Source: JANQPX01 sp050633905
GTDB lineage: Bacteria > Pseudomonadota > Alphaproteobacteria > Geminicoccales > Geminicoccaceae
Length of the DNA stretch: 64,000 nucleotides
Assembly: GCA_050633905.1 (NCBI GenBank)
Contig: JBOEHJ010000039.1
Coordinates: forward strand, 1-64,000
Direction: 5' to 3'
In this document: piece after piece, positions 1 through 8,707 of the stretch
How the letters are laid out: each line of letters opens with the position of its first letter
Numbering within the stretch: the first letter of the stretch is position 1
Program-made: the position numbers and the translations under genes
The notes under the pieces: generated by a model
Told to the model about the DNA's origin: nothing
Database searches by the model: none
Seen by the model: the letters and a program-made list of their open reading frames with translations, nothing else

Positions 1-24
1 TAAGTAAGCCTGACAGCGGCGCCG

Positions 25-801
25 TCAGGCGACGCGGACGTCGAGTTCGATGGGGCCTTCGGCGCGGCCGTGAATGAATTGATCGACGTATGCATTGTCG
101 CTGCTGTCGATCTCGGCGACGTTGCCGTCCCAGACCAGTTCACCCTTGTAGAGCATGGTGACGCGGTCGGCGATTTTTCGCGCACTTGCCATATCGTGGG
201 TGATGGAAATAGCACTGGCGCCCAGGCCACGCACATTGTGGGCGATCAAATCGTTGATGACATCTGCCATGATGGGGTCGAGACCGGTGGTCGGCTCATC
301 GAAGAAGATGATCTCCGGGCGTGTGGCGATCGCGCGGGCGAGACCGACGCGCTTTTGCATGCCGCCTGAAAGTTCAGACGGTGAGAGGTCGGCGACATCG
401 GCGCCGAGACCAACTTGGGCGAGCGTCTCGATCGCCCTCTTCTTAGCCTCGTCGCGCGCTATGCGTTGCACTTGGATCAGACCGAAAGACACGTTCTCCC
501 AGACTGGTAGACTGTCGAACAAAGCTGCACCCTGGAACAGCATACCGAATTTGTGCATGACCTTTTCCCGCTCGCCGCGGGAGAGGGTAGTGACCTCCTG
601 GCCGTCAATTTCGATACTGCCGCTGTCCGGCTCGAGAATGCCAAGGATGCATTTCAACAGGACCGATTTGCCAGTGCCGGAGCCGCCGATCACGACAACC
701 GATTCGCCGACCCCGACATCGAGGTCGATACCGCGTAGGATGTGTTTCGATCCGAAGCTCTTGGTGAGACCGCGGATCTTGATCTTGGGTGCGTCGCTCA
801 T
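25..801 (-). CDS. mlaF: ABC transporter ATP-binding protein, MlaF family
   Basis: ATPase of a phospholipid (Mla-type) ABC importer that maintains outer-membrane lipid asymmetry; it works at the cytoplasmic face with the MlaE permease encoded just upstream. About 258 aa. Visible motifs: Walker A GGSGTGKS (about residues 39-46), a Q-loop phenylalanine-glutamine near 90, signature LSGGM (144-148) and Walker B IIFFDEP (164-170). The start was placed at the ATG whose first base overlaps the mlaE stop (TGATG), giving translational coupling; an upstream in-frame extension reads into mlaE and lacks family similarity. No mlaD follows before the window edge. A short inverted repeat (CCTGAC/GTCAGG, 9-29) overlaps the stop and could be part of a terminator. 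Family assignment is firm; the lipid substrate is inferred. Confidence 0.9.
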   Translation of the reverse strand: MSDAPKIKIRGLTKSFGSKHILRGIDLDVGVGESVVVIGGSGTGKSVLLKCILGILEPDSGSIEIDGQEVTTLSRGEREKVMHKFGMLFQGAALFDSLPVWENVSFGLIQVQRIARDEAKKRAIETLAQVGLGADVADLSPSELSGGMQKRVGLARAIATRPEIIFFDEPTTGLDPIMADVINDLIAHNVRGLGASAISITHDMASARKIADRVTMLYKGELVWDGNVAEIDSSDNAYVDQFIHGRAEGPIELDVRVA

Positions 802-1571
802 CAGCTGAAGAACACCTCCGTAAGAACGTAATTGGCGGTCAGGATTAGGATCGAGGCGGAGACCACGGCTTTGGTGGTTGCAGCACCGACGCCTTGCGCG
901 CCACCCCTGGAGTGATAGCCTTGATAGCAACCCATCAGGGCGACGATGAAGCCGAAGAAAGCGGCTTTGATCAGGCCGGAAATGACATCGCCCGTCTCCA
1001 GGAAATCGAAGGTGCTGTTGAGATATTCCTGCGCGCCGAAGCCGAGCTTGTAGACGCCCACCAAGAAACCGCCGAGCACGCCGATGATATCGGCGATTAA
1101 CACCAGGAGTGGGAGCATCAGCAAGCCGGCGATCACCCGCGGCCAGACCAGATATTTAAACGGGCTGGTGGAGAGCGTGGTGAGCGCATCGATCTGCTCG
1201 GTCACTCGCATAGTGCCGAGTTCGGCTGCCATCGAGGCTCCAACCCGTCCCGCGACCATCAGGCCTGCGAGGACAGGGCCAAGTTCCCGGGTTACAGAGA
1301 GCACGACGACGGTGGCGACAGCGCTCTCCGCCTCGAAGCGGGAAAAGCCCGTATAGCTTTGCAAGGCGAGCACCATGCCAGTGAAGATTGCGGTCAGGCC
1401 GACGACGGGCAGCGAATAATAACCGATATCGACCATCTGACGGAGAATGGCGCGTGGATAGTAAGGGCCGGTCATGCCCTGGAAGATGGTGCGGCTGGCA
1501 AACAGCGTAAGGTCGCCGACGCTGAACAGCAGGCCTAGGAAAGAACGGCCGATGAGGGCTAACGGATTCAT
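801..1571 (-). CDS. mlaE: MlaE-family phospholipid ABC transporter permease
   Basis: Integral membrane permease of the Mla-type lipid transporter, about 256 aa, with five to six hydrophobic segments. It shows the MlaE core: the conserved stretch with VTRELGPVLAGLMVAGRVGA, followed by the EQIDAL motif that couples to the ATPase. The start is the ATG at 1571 (MNPLALIG), preceded on the minus strand by AAAGGA about 11 bases away; the longer frame back to 1625 adds a charged, non-conserved tail. It lies between alr and mlaF on the same strand and overlaps mlaF by one base. The alr-mlaE-mlaF order fits a single transcript, although an 80-base gap after alr could hold a promoter. Confidence 0.9.
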   Translation of the reverse strand: MNPLALIGRSFLGLLFSVGDLTLFASRTIFQGMTGPYYPRAILRQMVDIGYYSLPVVGLTAIFTGMVLALQSYTGFSRFEAESAVATVVVLSVTRELGPVLAGLMVAGRVGASMAAELGTMRVTEQIDALTTLSTSPFKYLVWPRVIAGLLMLPLLVLIADIIGVLGGFLVGVYKLGFGAQEYLNSTFDFLETGDVISGLIKAAFFGFIVALMGCYQGYHSRGGAQGVGAATTKAVVSASILILTANYVLTEVFFS

Positions 1572-1651
1572 ATGGCGCCGGTCCTTTGCGCGTGTCATCG
1601 GTTGGGGGGGCATTGCTTCGAACAAAAGTCGGCGTTTCGAAGGTGATAGCC

Positions 1652-2755
1652 CTAAGGTCCGGACCGGGTATAGTGCCTCGCATACCTCGTGCCAAGTCGT
1701 GTCAACACTTCATAGCCGATTGTGCCGGAAGCATCGGCCATTCGATCGACCCCGTCACTGCCCCAGATCAGATCCACCATACAGCCGGGATGAACGCTAT
1801 CTTGAGGCAAGGTTGAAATATCCAGGCTAATCAGGTCCATGGAAACGCGCCCGGCAATTGGCACGATTTCGCCGGCGATGCGCGCGGTGGCCTTCTCACC
1901 CGCAGCTCGTTGATAGCCATCCGCATAGCCAATCGGCACGGTCGCGATACGGCTACCTCCAGCGACATCATAGGTAGCGCCATAACCGACGGTGCCGGGT
2001 TGATCGATCTCGTGGACCTGCAGGACAGGTGCGCGCAAGGTGACCACGGGCAGCATCGGATTGGGCTTACCGGGTGTTGGGTTGACGCCATAGAGAGCAA
2101 CACCTGGTCGACAGAGATCGTAATGAAAGTCGGTGCCTAAGAACATGCCAGAGGAATTGGCGAGGCTTGCCTTTGTACCTTCGAGGCCTTCTCGTTGTTG
2201 TTCGAAGCGGCAGCGCTGGACGACATTCAGCGGATTGTCAGCCTCTTCCGCCGAGATCAGATGACTGATCACCAGACGAAGATCAATTGGATCCAGATCG
2301 TCCCGGTCAAGCTGGCCGATTTCTGCCGGTGAAAATCCGAGCCTGCACATGCCGGTGTCAATCTGCAAAGCTGCGGGTAGCTTTTGATCGCGGGTCAGCG
2401 CGAAGGCGGCATATCGCGCAAGCTCGCCTGGATGATTGAGCACAGGGATGAGCTTTGCATCCGCGATGTCCTTCTCCGTGCCCGGCGCCAAGCCATGGAG
2501 GACATAGATTGCCGCATCCCTAAGCGTGGCACGAAGGGCAACACCTTCGTTCGGATGGGCGACGAAGAAGGAGCGACATCCCGCGGCATACAAGCAGGAG
2601 CCGACCTCCTTCACGCCCAAGCCATAGCCATTGGCTTTCACCACACCGCCGACTTCGCTTGGCCCGGCTAGCTGTTTGAGCCGACGATAATTGCTGCCGA
2701 GCGCATCAAGGTTGATGGTTAGGACGCCCCGCGCACTTTCTTCAGCGCCCATCAT
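1652..2755 (-). CDS. alr: Alanine racemase
   Basis: PLP enzyme interconverting L- and D-alanine to supply D-Ala for peptidoglycan. 367 aa, the usual length. The N-terminal TIM barrel starts with the TINLDAL motif, and the PLP lysine lies in VVKANGYGLG (K about 40). The C-terminal beta domain contains the catalytic tyrosine motif VGYGATYD and the conserved GRVSMD stretch. The 5' end overlaps the 3' end of dnaB by 14 bases, so the two genes are translationally linked. The dnaB-alr order is common in alphaproteobacteria. Confidence 0.95.
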   Translation of the reverse strand: MMGAEESARGVLTINLDALGSNYRRLKQLAGPSEVGGVVKANGYGLGVKEVGSCLYAAGCRSFFVAHPNEGVALRATLRDAAIYVLHGLAPGTEKDIADAKLIPVLNHPGELARYAAFALTRDQKLPAALQIDTGMCRLGFSPAEIGQLDRDDLDPIDLRLVISHLISAEEADNPLNVVQRCRFEQQREGLEGTKASLANSSGMFLGTDFHYDLCRPGVALYGVNPTPGKPNPMLPVVTLRAPVLQVHEIDQPGTVGYGATYDVAGGSRIATVPIGYADGYQRAAGEKATARIAGEIVPIAGRVSMDLISLDISTLPQDSVHPGCMVDLIWGSDGVDRMADASGTIGYEVLTRLGTRYARHYTRSGP

Positions 2756-4259
2756 TGAGGTTCTCTCGATATTCCATATTGCAAAACTCAGAAAATTCGC
2801 CGTTGAAGACCAGCTGAAAATTGCCGATCGGACCGTTTCGCTGCTTGGCGATGATCACATCAGCGACATTATGGGCTTCTTCCAGGCGTCGTTGCCAGTT
2901 TTCATAAGCTTCGGTGAACTTCTCGCTGGACTGATTGGGGCCAGGCTTGGGTTCGGCACGGGCCAGGTAGTATTCGTCCCGATAGATGAACATCACGACA
3001 TCCGCATCCTGCTCGATCGAGCCGGATTCGCGCAGATCCGAGAGCTGTGGGCGTTTGTCCTCGCGCTGCTCGACCGCACGGGAAAGCTGCGAGAGAGCCA
3101 GGACCGGCACGTTAAGTTCCTTGGCAATGGCCTTGAGGCTCTGGGTTATTTCCGAAATTTCCTGAACGCGATTGCCCTGGCCCGCCGTGGTGACCGCGCG
3201 CAGGAGCTGGAGATAATCCACCACGATCAACGATAATCCATGGCGGCGCATCAGTCTTCGAGCGCGGGTGCGCAATGCGGCCACGGAGAGGGCGGGGGTG
3301 TCGTCGATGAACAGCGGTCGGGAGGCGAGGGATTGGCTTGCATGCACGACTTTCTTGAAGTCGTCGTCGCCCAGCTTGCCGCGGCGTAGATCATCACCGC
3401 CTATCCTGGCCTCGGTCGACAACAGCCGCATGGCCAGCTGCTCGGCGGACATTTCGAGGGAGAAGATCGCAACAGCGTAATTCTCACTTTGCAAGTTTTC
3501 CTTATACCGACCGACCGCCTGACGTGCGGCAGCATTGGCGGCCATGTTGATGGCAAGGGCTGTCTTTCCCATGCTGGGCCTGGCGGCGAGGATGATCAGA
3601 TCCGAAGGCTGTAGGCCGCTCAGGCGTTCATCCATGGCATCGAGGCCGGTGGGCACGCCGGTGATCTGCTCGCTCTGAAGAAAAGCAGACTCGATCATGG
3701 TGACCGTGCTGGTCAACACATTGGAAAAGCCTTTAAACCCGCCTTCTACTTCACCTTCCTGGGCCAGCATGAAGAGCTGTTGTTCAGCACTCTCGATCAG
3801 ATCCTTGCCGCTTTCGGGCAAGGTCGGATCGAAGGCCTGGTTGACCACCTCCTCGCCAACATGGATCAGGCCGCGCTTCATCGCCAGATCGTGGAGCAGC
3901 CGGCCATAATCCTCGGCGTTCAAGATCGTCTCGGCTGCCCGCGCTAGGCCGGCGAGATAGCGCGCACCATCCAGATCGCGCAGCGCCTCATCTTCGTCAA
4001 AGGCAACCTTCAAGGTCACATGATCAGCCAAGCGTCCACCTTCGATTAAGCGGGTGATGGCTTCGAAAATACGTCGATGGACAGGCTCGTAGAAATGGTC
4101 GGGACGCAGATATTCGGAGATCCTATGATAGGCCTCGTTATTGATCAGGATGGCGCCCAAGAGCGCCTGCTCCGCCTCAATATTATGAGGCTGGCTGCGA
4201 AAGCCTGCGGGGAGCTGCGTTGCGGTCTGTTCCGCTTCGACAAGATCGGTGCCGGTCAT
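2742..4259 (-). CDS. dnaB: Replicative DNA helicase DnaB
   Basis: Hexameric 5'-3' helicase that unwinds the replication fork and binds primase. 505 aa. The N-terminal DnaB domain begins near PHNIEAEQALLGAIL, a linker follows, then the RecA-like motor domain with Walker A RPSMGKTALA, Walker B LIVVDYLQL and the conserved SQLSRAVEQR and GSIEQDADVV motifs. It is the first gene of the minus-strand dnaB-alr(-mlaEF) string. No strong ribosome-binding site precedes the ATG. A consensus DnaA box lies about 66-74 bases upstream of the start (4325-4333). Confidence 0.97.
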   Translation of the reverse strand: MTGTDLVEAEQTATQLPAGFRSQPHNIEAEQALLGAILINNEAYHRISEYLRPDHFYEPVHRRIFEAITRLIEGGRLADHVTLKVAFDEDEALRDLDGARYLAGLARAAETILNAEDYGRLLHDLAMKRGLIHVGEEVVNQAFDPTLPESGKDLIESAEQQLFMLAQEGEVEGGFKGFSNVLTSTVTMIESAFLQSEQITGVPTGLDAMDERLSGLQPSDLIILAARPSMGKTALAINMAANAAARQAVGRYKENLQSENYAVAIFSLEMSAEQLAMRLLSTEARIGGDDLRRGKLGDDDFKKVVHASQSLASRPLFIDDTPALSVAALRTRARRLMRRHGLSLIVVDYLQLLRAVTTAGQGNRVQEISEITQSLKAIAKELNVPVLALSQLSRAVEQREDKRPQLSDLRESGSIEQDADVVMFIYRDEYYLARAEPKPGPNQSSEKFTEAYENWQRRLEEAHNVADVIIAKQRNGPIGNFQLVFNGEFSEFCNMEYRENLNDGR

Positions 4260-4688
4260 GATGCGCTCATTGCTGTGAGGTTAGGCAAGCTATCACAACA
4301 ATCTCATGACATTCGCCTATTATTTTATCCACAGGCGGTGGAAATCGTGGAGAAAAGTCGAAGGTGGTCCGCGGCCGCATTGGTACCCTTAAGAACCGGT
4401 CGATTCGGCTTGATGAAGAGTTGGATCAACAGCTGCTTGAGACTGTATCGTCATCAAACATATAATGCTGAGAAATTTGGTGTTTTCCGAGCCTTATGCG
4501 AGTCGATGAGCGATCGTTGGCGTAAAAAGACAAATCTATAATATGTTACAGTGATAAGATGATGTGATCTGTTAGAATTCTCGCAACATTCATCTCTCTC
4601 GGTATCTGGCTCAATAATCAAGCCTTAACAGGCAGTCGCATTGTGTTTCGTAGGCCTTTCCTAACAAGTCCATGATGGGGACATTCCA
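4260..4688. other. Intergenic region upstream of dnaB
   Basis: This gap of about 430 bp separates dnaB from the DUF2336 gene, both on the minus strand. It is AT-richer than the flanking genes and should hold the dnaB promoter. I see no credible reading frame with coding character. The only recognisable element is the DnaA-box consensus at 4325. The ribosomal gene rplI, often next to dnaB in related genomes, is absent here. Confidence 0.6.
4325..4333 (+). promoter_or_regulatory. DnaA-box consensus in the dnaB upstream region
   Basis: The nonamer TTATCCACA matches the consensus DnaA box exactly. It lies about 66 bases before the dnaB start codon. A single box does not make an origin, and no AT-rich unwinding element or box cluster is evident, so autoregulation of dnaB by DnaA is the more plausible role. 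One exact nonamer can occur by chance in 64 kb. Confidence 0.35.
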
Positions 4689-5837
4689 CTAAAACCAAAC
4701 GCTGATCTGATCTGGTTGGTCGCGCATGGCGTCGTATTGTTCTTTGGCGAATTCGACCGTCGCCGCGCCATAAGTGACCTGCTTGCGATCGGCCGAGGAT
4801 CCTACTTCAACCAGGCCGAGCGCGATGCGAAAGGCGAGATATTCCGACGTGCTGAACCCGGCTCTCAAGCAGAGAGCGATCAGCCCACGCTTGTCAACAC
4901 CATAGAGGAGATTGCGGATCTGCCTGAGTTCAAGCCTCGTCACGACGGCAAGGGAAAGCTCTACCCGATTGATATTTTGATCTCTGAGAAAACCGATAAT
5001 GTCGATGGGGTTCAGCTCGCCTCGCTCATAACGAAGTCGAAGATCGTGCAGGATCTGGTTGTGTCGCGTGCCGTCGCGCCGAAATTGATTGCGTGTCGCG
5101 CCGCGCATTTGCCCCTTTAGTTGGACAGCTTCGCCTTTTGTCATGGACTGGCGGCTGATCGCATCCCATTTCAGCTCCTCGCCAAGCGCGGTCACCTGCT
5201 GTTTCATCATCGCGAATGGTAGGTGAGGCCGTCGCTTTAGGCACGTGGCGATCCGCGGGTTGGTCAGGCTCCATTCGAAGATCCAGGTCAAGCTTGTCTC
5301 GGAGAGTTCCGCGGCGCGATTGTCGATCAGGCGGCAGACGACCCTTAGGGTGCCTCGATGCTCGATCAAGGCGGTGGAAACAGCCGCGCTCAATGGGCGC
5401 CGGCCCGCAATCGGCATCGCGTAGCTCTCCGGCATTTCCTGAAGGATGCTTTCAAGGTCTTGATCGCTCAGGATCGGGCATTCGCTAAGAATTTGCTCGG
5501 CGATTTCAAGATCATCACGGGCAAGGTGGTTGGCGATGGTTGCCGGCAGATAGTCACTCGACTTGATCTTCTCGACGAATTTCAATCGCACGGTTTTTGA
5601 TTGATCCCGCGCAAAGAGATTAAGAATGTCATCGGTCAGTTGATGGGTCTTGCCATGATGAATCTGGTCGTATTGGGCTGCGAACTTGGCAGCAATGCGA
5701 GCCCTCGTCGCCTCGCTGCCGTCGTTTTTTAGCGCTTCGATATCCCCGAGTGAAAGGCCGGTTGCCATCTCGATCTGGGGGCCGTCCATAGGGATGGCGT
5801 TGAGGTTAGCTTGCGGTGTCATCTCGCTCTTGGCCAC
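4689..5837 (-). CDS. DUF2336 domain-containing protein
   Basis: 382 aa soluble, largely alpha-helical protein with no signal peptide or membrane segment. Leucine- and alanine-rich helical pairs run through the body (for example ARIAAKFAAQYD and IANHLARDDLEIAEQIL), resembling HEAT-like helical repeats. It fits DUF2336, a family mostly confined to alphaproteobacteria and of unknown function. The start ATG lies three bases after the stop of the small gene at 5841-6065, so the two are probably co-transcribed. The family call rests on pattern recognition. Confidence 0.75.
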   Translation of the reverse strand: MAKSEMTPQANLNAIPMDGPQIEMATGLSLGDIEALKNDGSEATRARIAAKFAAQYDQIHHGKTHQLTDDILNLFARDQSKTVRLKFVEKIKSSDYLPATIANHLARDDLEIAEQILSECPILSDQDLESILQEMPESYAMPIAGRRPLSAAVSTALIEHRGTLRVVCRLIDNRAAELSETSLTWIFEWSLTNPRIATCLKRRPHLPFAMMKQQVTALGEELKWDAISRQSMTKGEAVQLKGQMRGATRNQFRRDGTRHNQILHDLRLRYERGELNPIDIIGFLRDQNINRVELSLAVVTRLELRQIRNLLYGVDKRGLIALCLRAGFSTSEYLAFRIALGLVEVGSSADRKQVTYGAATVEFAKEQYDAMRDQPDQISVWF

Positions 5838-5840
5838 GTT

Positions 5841-6065
5841 TTAGAGCCTGTCTACAAGGGAGGTCATCGTCTTGTCACCGAAGCCCAGCGGAAAGGGGCT
5901 GGTTGGTTCCGGATGATCAAAAATTGCCCTGGTTGAGTACGATGGCGACATGCATAAAGTCTGCAAGATAACCATAGAGGTGGCCTTGCCCATGATACTT
6001 TGGTGAAAACGGTTGGAACTGGGTTCCGTCATCAGACCGGCACCACGATGCTCAGACAAAGCCAT
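5841..6065 (-). CDS. Small hypothetical protein upstream of DUF2336 gene
   Basis: 74 aa reading frame beginning at an ATG with a good ribosome-binding site (AGGAAG six bases upstream), and ending three bases before the DUF2336 start, as expected for an operon leader gene. The C-terminal half is proline- and aspartate-rich (DHPEPTSPFPLGFGD). There are no membrane segments and no family I recognise. It could be a real small protein or a translated leader that couples to the DUF2336 gene. Confidence 0.45.
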   Translation of the reverse strand: MALSEHRGAGLMTEPSSNRFHQSIMGKATSMVILQTLCMSPSYSTRAIFDHPEPTSPFPLGFGDKTMTSLVDRL

Positions 6066-6198
6066 GGTCAACTTCCTAACGAGGGCGGCGCAGAAAAGAG
6101 GTCGTTATTCTAGTTGAGCAGGGTTAAACATTCGTCAATCCAGCCCGATTAGGAGCGCAAATAGGGTCATTTTCTCGGAATTGACGGTAGGCTAACCA

Positions 6199-6666
6199 AT
6201 GGCATGCTTCCCCGATGATCAAGAGCCTACTCTGCAGTCAGACCCGGCCGCAGAGATTGCCAGCGGCGTGGCCAGAGCTCTTCATGATGCCGATCACGGC
6301 GTCTTGACTGAATTGCCGCTCGCCAATTCCAGGCGCGCCGATCTTGTCGCCATCGACAAAGCTGGCAAGATCACGATTGTGGAGATCAAGTCGAGCCTGG
6401 CCGATTTTCGATCCGATCATAAATGGCACCATTATCTCGATTATTGTGATCTCTTCTATTTCGCGGTGAACGATGACTTTCCGAACGACGTGCTACCCGA
6501 GGACGAGGGGCTGATGATCGCGGATAGATATGGCGCTGAGATTCTGCGACCGGCAACCATCCGCGCCCTTGGTGCAGCAAGGCGAAAAGCGATGCTGATT
6601 CGTTTCGCCAGGCTGGCAGCCGGGAGATTACACAATAAAGCGGATCAATTTCATTCTAGTTATTGA
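6199..6666 (+). CDS. mmcB: MmcB family DNA repair protein
   Basis: 155 aa. Matches the MmcB family, predicted PD-(D/E)xK-type nucleases linked to DNA damage tolerance in Caulobacter and relatives. The core reads RRADLVAIDK, then IVEIKSSLADFRSDHKW, giving the D...ExK catalytic pattern, followed by YLDYCDLFYFAV and a conserved EGLMIADRYGAEIL segment. It is monocistronic, divergent from the DUF2336 unit and followed by an AT-rich gap. No imuABC mutasome genes are present in the window, so its repair partner lies elsewhere. Confidence 0.85.
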   Translation: MACFPDDQEPTLQSDPAAEIASGVARALHDADHGVLTELPLANSRRADLVAIDKAGKITIVEIKSSLADFRSDHKWHHYLDYCDLFYFAVNDDFPNDVLPEDEGLMIADRYGAEILRPATIRALGAARRKAMLIRFARLAAGRLHNKADQFHSSY

Positions 6667-6867
6667 ATGGTTTTTGTTTTGAAATCATTTGTATTTTTAA
6701 TATTGTAATTATATGAAAAAATCTTCTGAATATATATTACTTATAAACATTTAAGTCTTCATCTTTTTTTAAGCGTTCAATATTAGGATTTATTCCAAGG
6801 TTGGCCGATCAGCATCGCTTGATCCGTGTCGCCGGCCAAAAAAATCGCCCTGTCGGAGCCCATCGTC

Positions 6868-8553
6868 ATGATCACCAAACATCGTTCCACGATGCCGTCT
6901 CGGCTGTCCAAAACACTCTCCTGCTATGTCGGCCGATTTGGCGCAGATCAGCGCGGCGCCGTTGTTGCTATGATCGCCCTTGCGGTCATGCCGCTGTTTG
7001 CCGGTCTTGCTTTAGCGATTGATTTGGGCCGGGGCTATCTTTTGAAATCGAAGCTTTCCTATGCCATCGATGCGGCCGGCCTTGCCGGCGGGCGCGCCTT
7101 TGACAGCGATCGCCGCGAAGACGATATCGAGATGTTCTTCGAGGCGAATTTTCCCGACGGCTTTATGGGTGCTGTGTTGGCCAATAACGGACCGACGGTC
7201 ACCTTTAATGACAGTGACAATACCATCACCATCGAAGCCGAAGCGATCATGCCGACGCATTTCATGACCGTTGCTGGCGTCGACACAGTCACGGTCGCAA
7301 CCCGTACGGTCATTCAGCGCGAGATGCGTGGCATGGAGCTGGCACTGGTGATGGACAATACCGGCTCCATGCGCAGCTCCGGCAAAATGGATGCGATGAA
7401 GGATGCGGCAACCGAGCTCGTGGACATTCTCTATGGCGATCGAGAGACCGTGCCGAACTTCTGGGTGAGCCTGGTTCCCTATGCGGCAACGGTGAATATC
7501 GGGTCTGATCACACCGATTGGCTTGTTCAGGAAAGTTTCGATACTGATGCTGCCTGGCTTGCTGCCGATCCCGACAGTAGCGATCGTTTCGGCTATCATC
7601 CCAATCACTTTCAGCCGACCACTTGGAAAGGCTGTGTTGAGGCCAGAAACTATCCCTATGACAGCAACGACGACCTTTGGGGGGCTGAAGCTTGGTACCC
7701 GCATCTCTGGCGCACAACGTTAAATGCCTTCCAAAATCCGGACTACGACCCCGATGCCGAGGTCTATGATGAGGATGATCCCTCGACCTGGGGCGAATTC
7801 CTGAACGGCGACAACAACTGGGACCCAAACGGCGCGCAATCGGCTCTGAAGGAAGCGAATAACGATCAGAACAACGGCACCGGCCCCAATCTCGGCTGCG
7901 GCCCGGCGATTACGCCTTTGGTTGCGGAGAAAACCACAATTCTGGATGGCATCGATGAGATGCTACCCTGGCATCGCGGCGGCACCATGGCCAATCTCGG
8001 CTTAGCCTGGGGATGGCGCACCATCTCGCCGAAATGGCGCGGCGTCTGGGGAGGGGATAGCCCCGAAGAGTTACCGCTCGCTTATGAGACGCCAAGCATG
8101 CAGAAGGTCGTCATACTGCTCACAGATGGGGTCAATCAATGGTATGACTGGCCAGGTGCTAAATGGACGGTCGATGGTGAAGATCACTTTTCCGGCCTGC
8201 CGGGCAACAACAAATACCCGGGAAGCCATGACGACGATTTCAAGGCTGATTGGCCAGGTGCCGACTACACAGCCTACGGCCGGCTCAACGAAAAACGACT
8301 TGGCACGTCAAGTAATAACGGTGCCAAGAACGAGATCAACGATCGGATGCTTGAACTCTGCAACGCGATGAAGAGCGAAGACATCCTGCTCTATTCGATC
8401 ACCTTTCGCCTCAATGACAGTTCGACCCGGAGCCTCTACGAAGATTGTGCGACCAGCCCGGATCACTATTTCGACAGCCCGAGCAACGGTGATCTTCAGC
8501 AGGTGTTCGTCGAGATCGCAAACGAGCTGAGCAACCTTCGTATTGCTGAGTGA
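6868..8553 (+). CDS. TadG-like pilus-assembly / von Willebrand factor A protein
   Basis: About 561 aa, probably secreted and anchored by one N-terminal membrane segment (VVAMIALAVMPLFAGLALAI) preceded by the QRGA motif typical of TadE/F/G pseudopilins. After a region rich in beta strands comes a von Willebrand A domain with MIDAS motif MDNTGSM, its later part near QKVVILLTDGVNQW and the C-terminal YEDCATSPDHYFDS stretch. The middle is unusually acidic and tryptophan-rich, with several NDN/DPD runs. The start chosen is the ATG at 6868; an upstream in-frame GTG at 6826 is possible. No other tad/flp genes are nearby, so it is an orphan member. Confidence 0.75.
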   Translation: MITKHRSTMPSRLSKTLSCYVGRFGADQRGAVVAMIALAVMPLFAGLALAIDLGRGYLLKSKLSYAIDAAGLAGGRAFDSDRREDDIEMFFEANFPDGFMGAVLANNGPTVTFNDSDNTITIEAEAIMPTHFMTVAGVDTVTVATRTVIQREMRGMELALVMDNTGSMRSSGKMDAMKDAATELVDILYGDRETVPNFWVSLVPYAATVNIGSDHTDWLVQESFDTDAAWLAADPDSSDRFGYHPNHFQPTTWKGCVEARNYPYDSNDDLWGAEAWYPHLWRTTLNAFQNPDYDPDAEVYDEDDPSTWGEFLNGDNNWDPNGAQSALKEANNDQNNGTGPNLGCGPAITPLVAEKTTILDGIDEMLPWHRGGTMANLGLAWGWRTISPKWRGVWGGDSPEELPLAYETPSMQKVVILLTDGVNQWYDWPGAKWTVDGEDHFSGLPGNNKYPGSHDDDFKADWPGADYTAYGRLNEKRLGTSSNNGAKNEINDRMLELCNAMKSEDILLYSITFRLNDSSTRSLYEDCATSPDHYFDSPSNGDLQQVFVEIANELSNLRIAE

Positions 8554-8707
8554 TGTATTGGGGCATGTAACCTCACTTTGTTAGCGCGTGAAGGGTGAAG
8601 CTTTAGACTGCGTGGTGATGCTTGCAGTGCCGCGACGGGGCGTTAGTTTGGCCATGCCGACTTTCTTGATCGCCAAGGGGTGATCAACCCGCAGGGATAG
8701 AACACTT

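Noticed and set aside
7900..8553. TadG-like gene as part of a Flp pilus locus
   Set aside because: No flp, cpa, tadA, tadB or tadC gene lies within the window.
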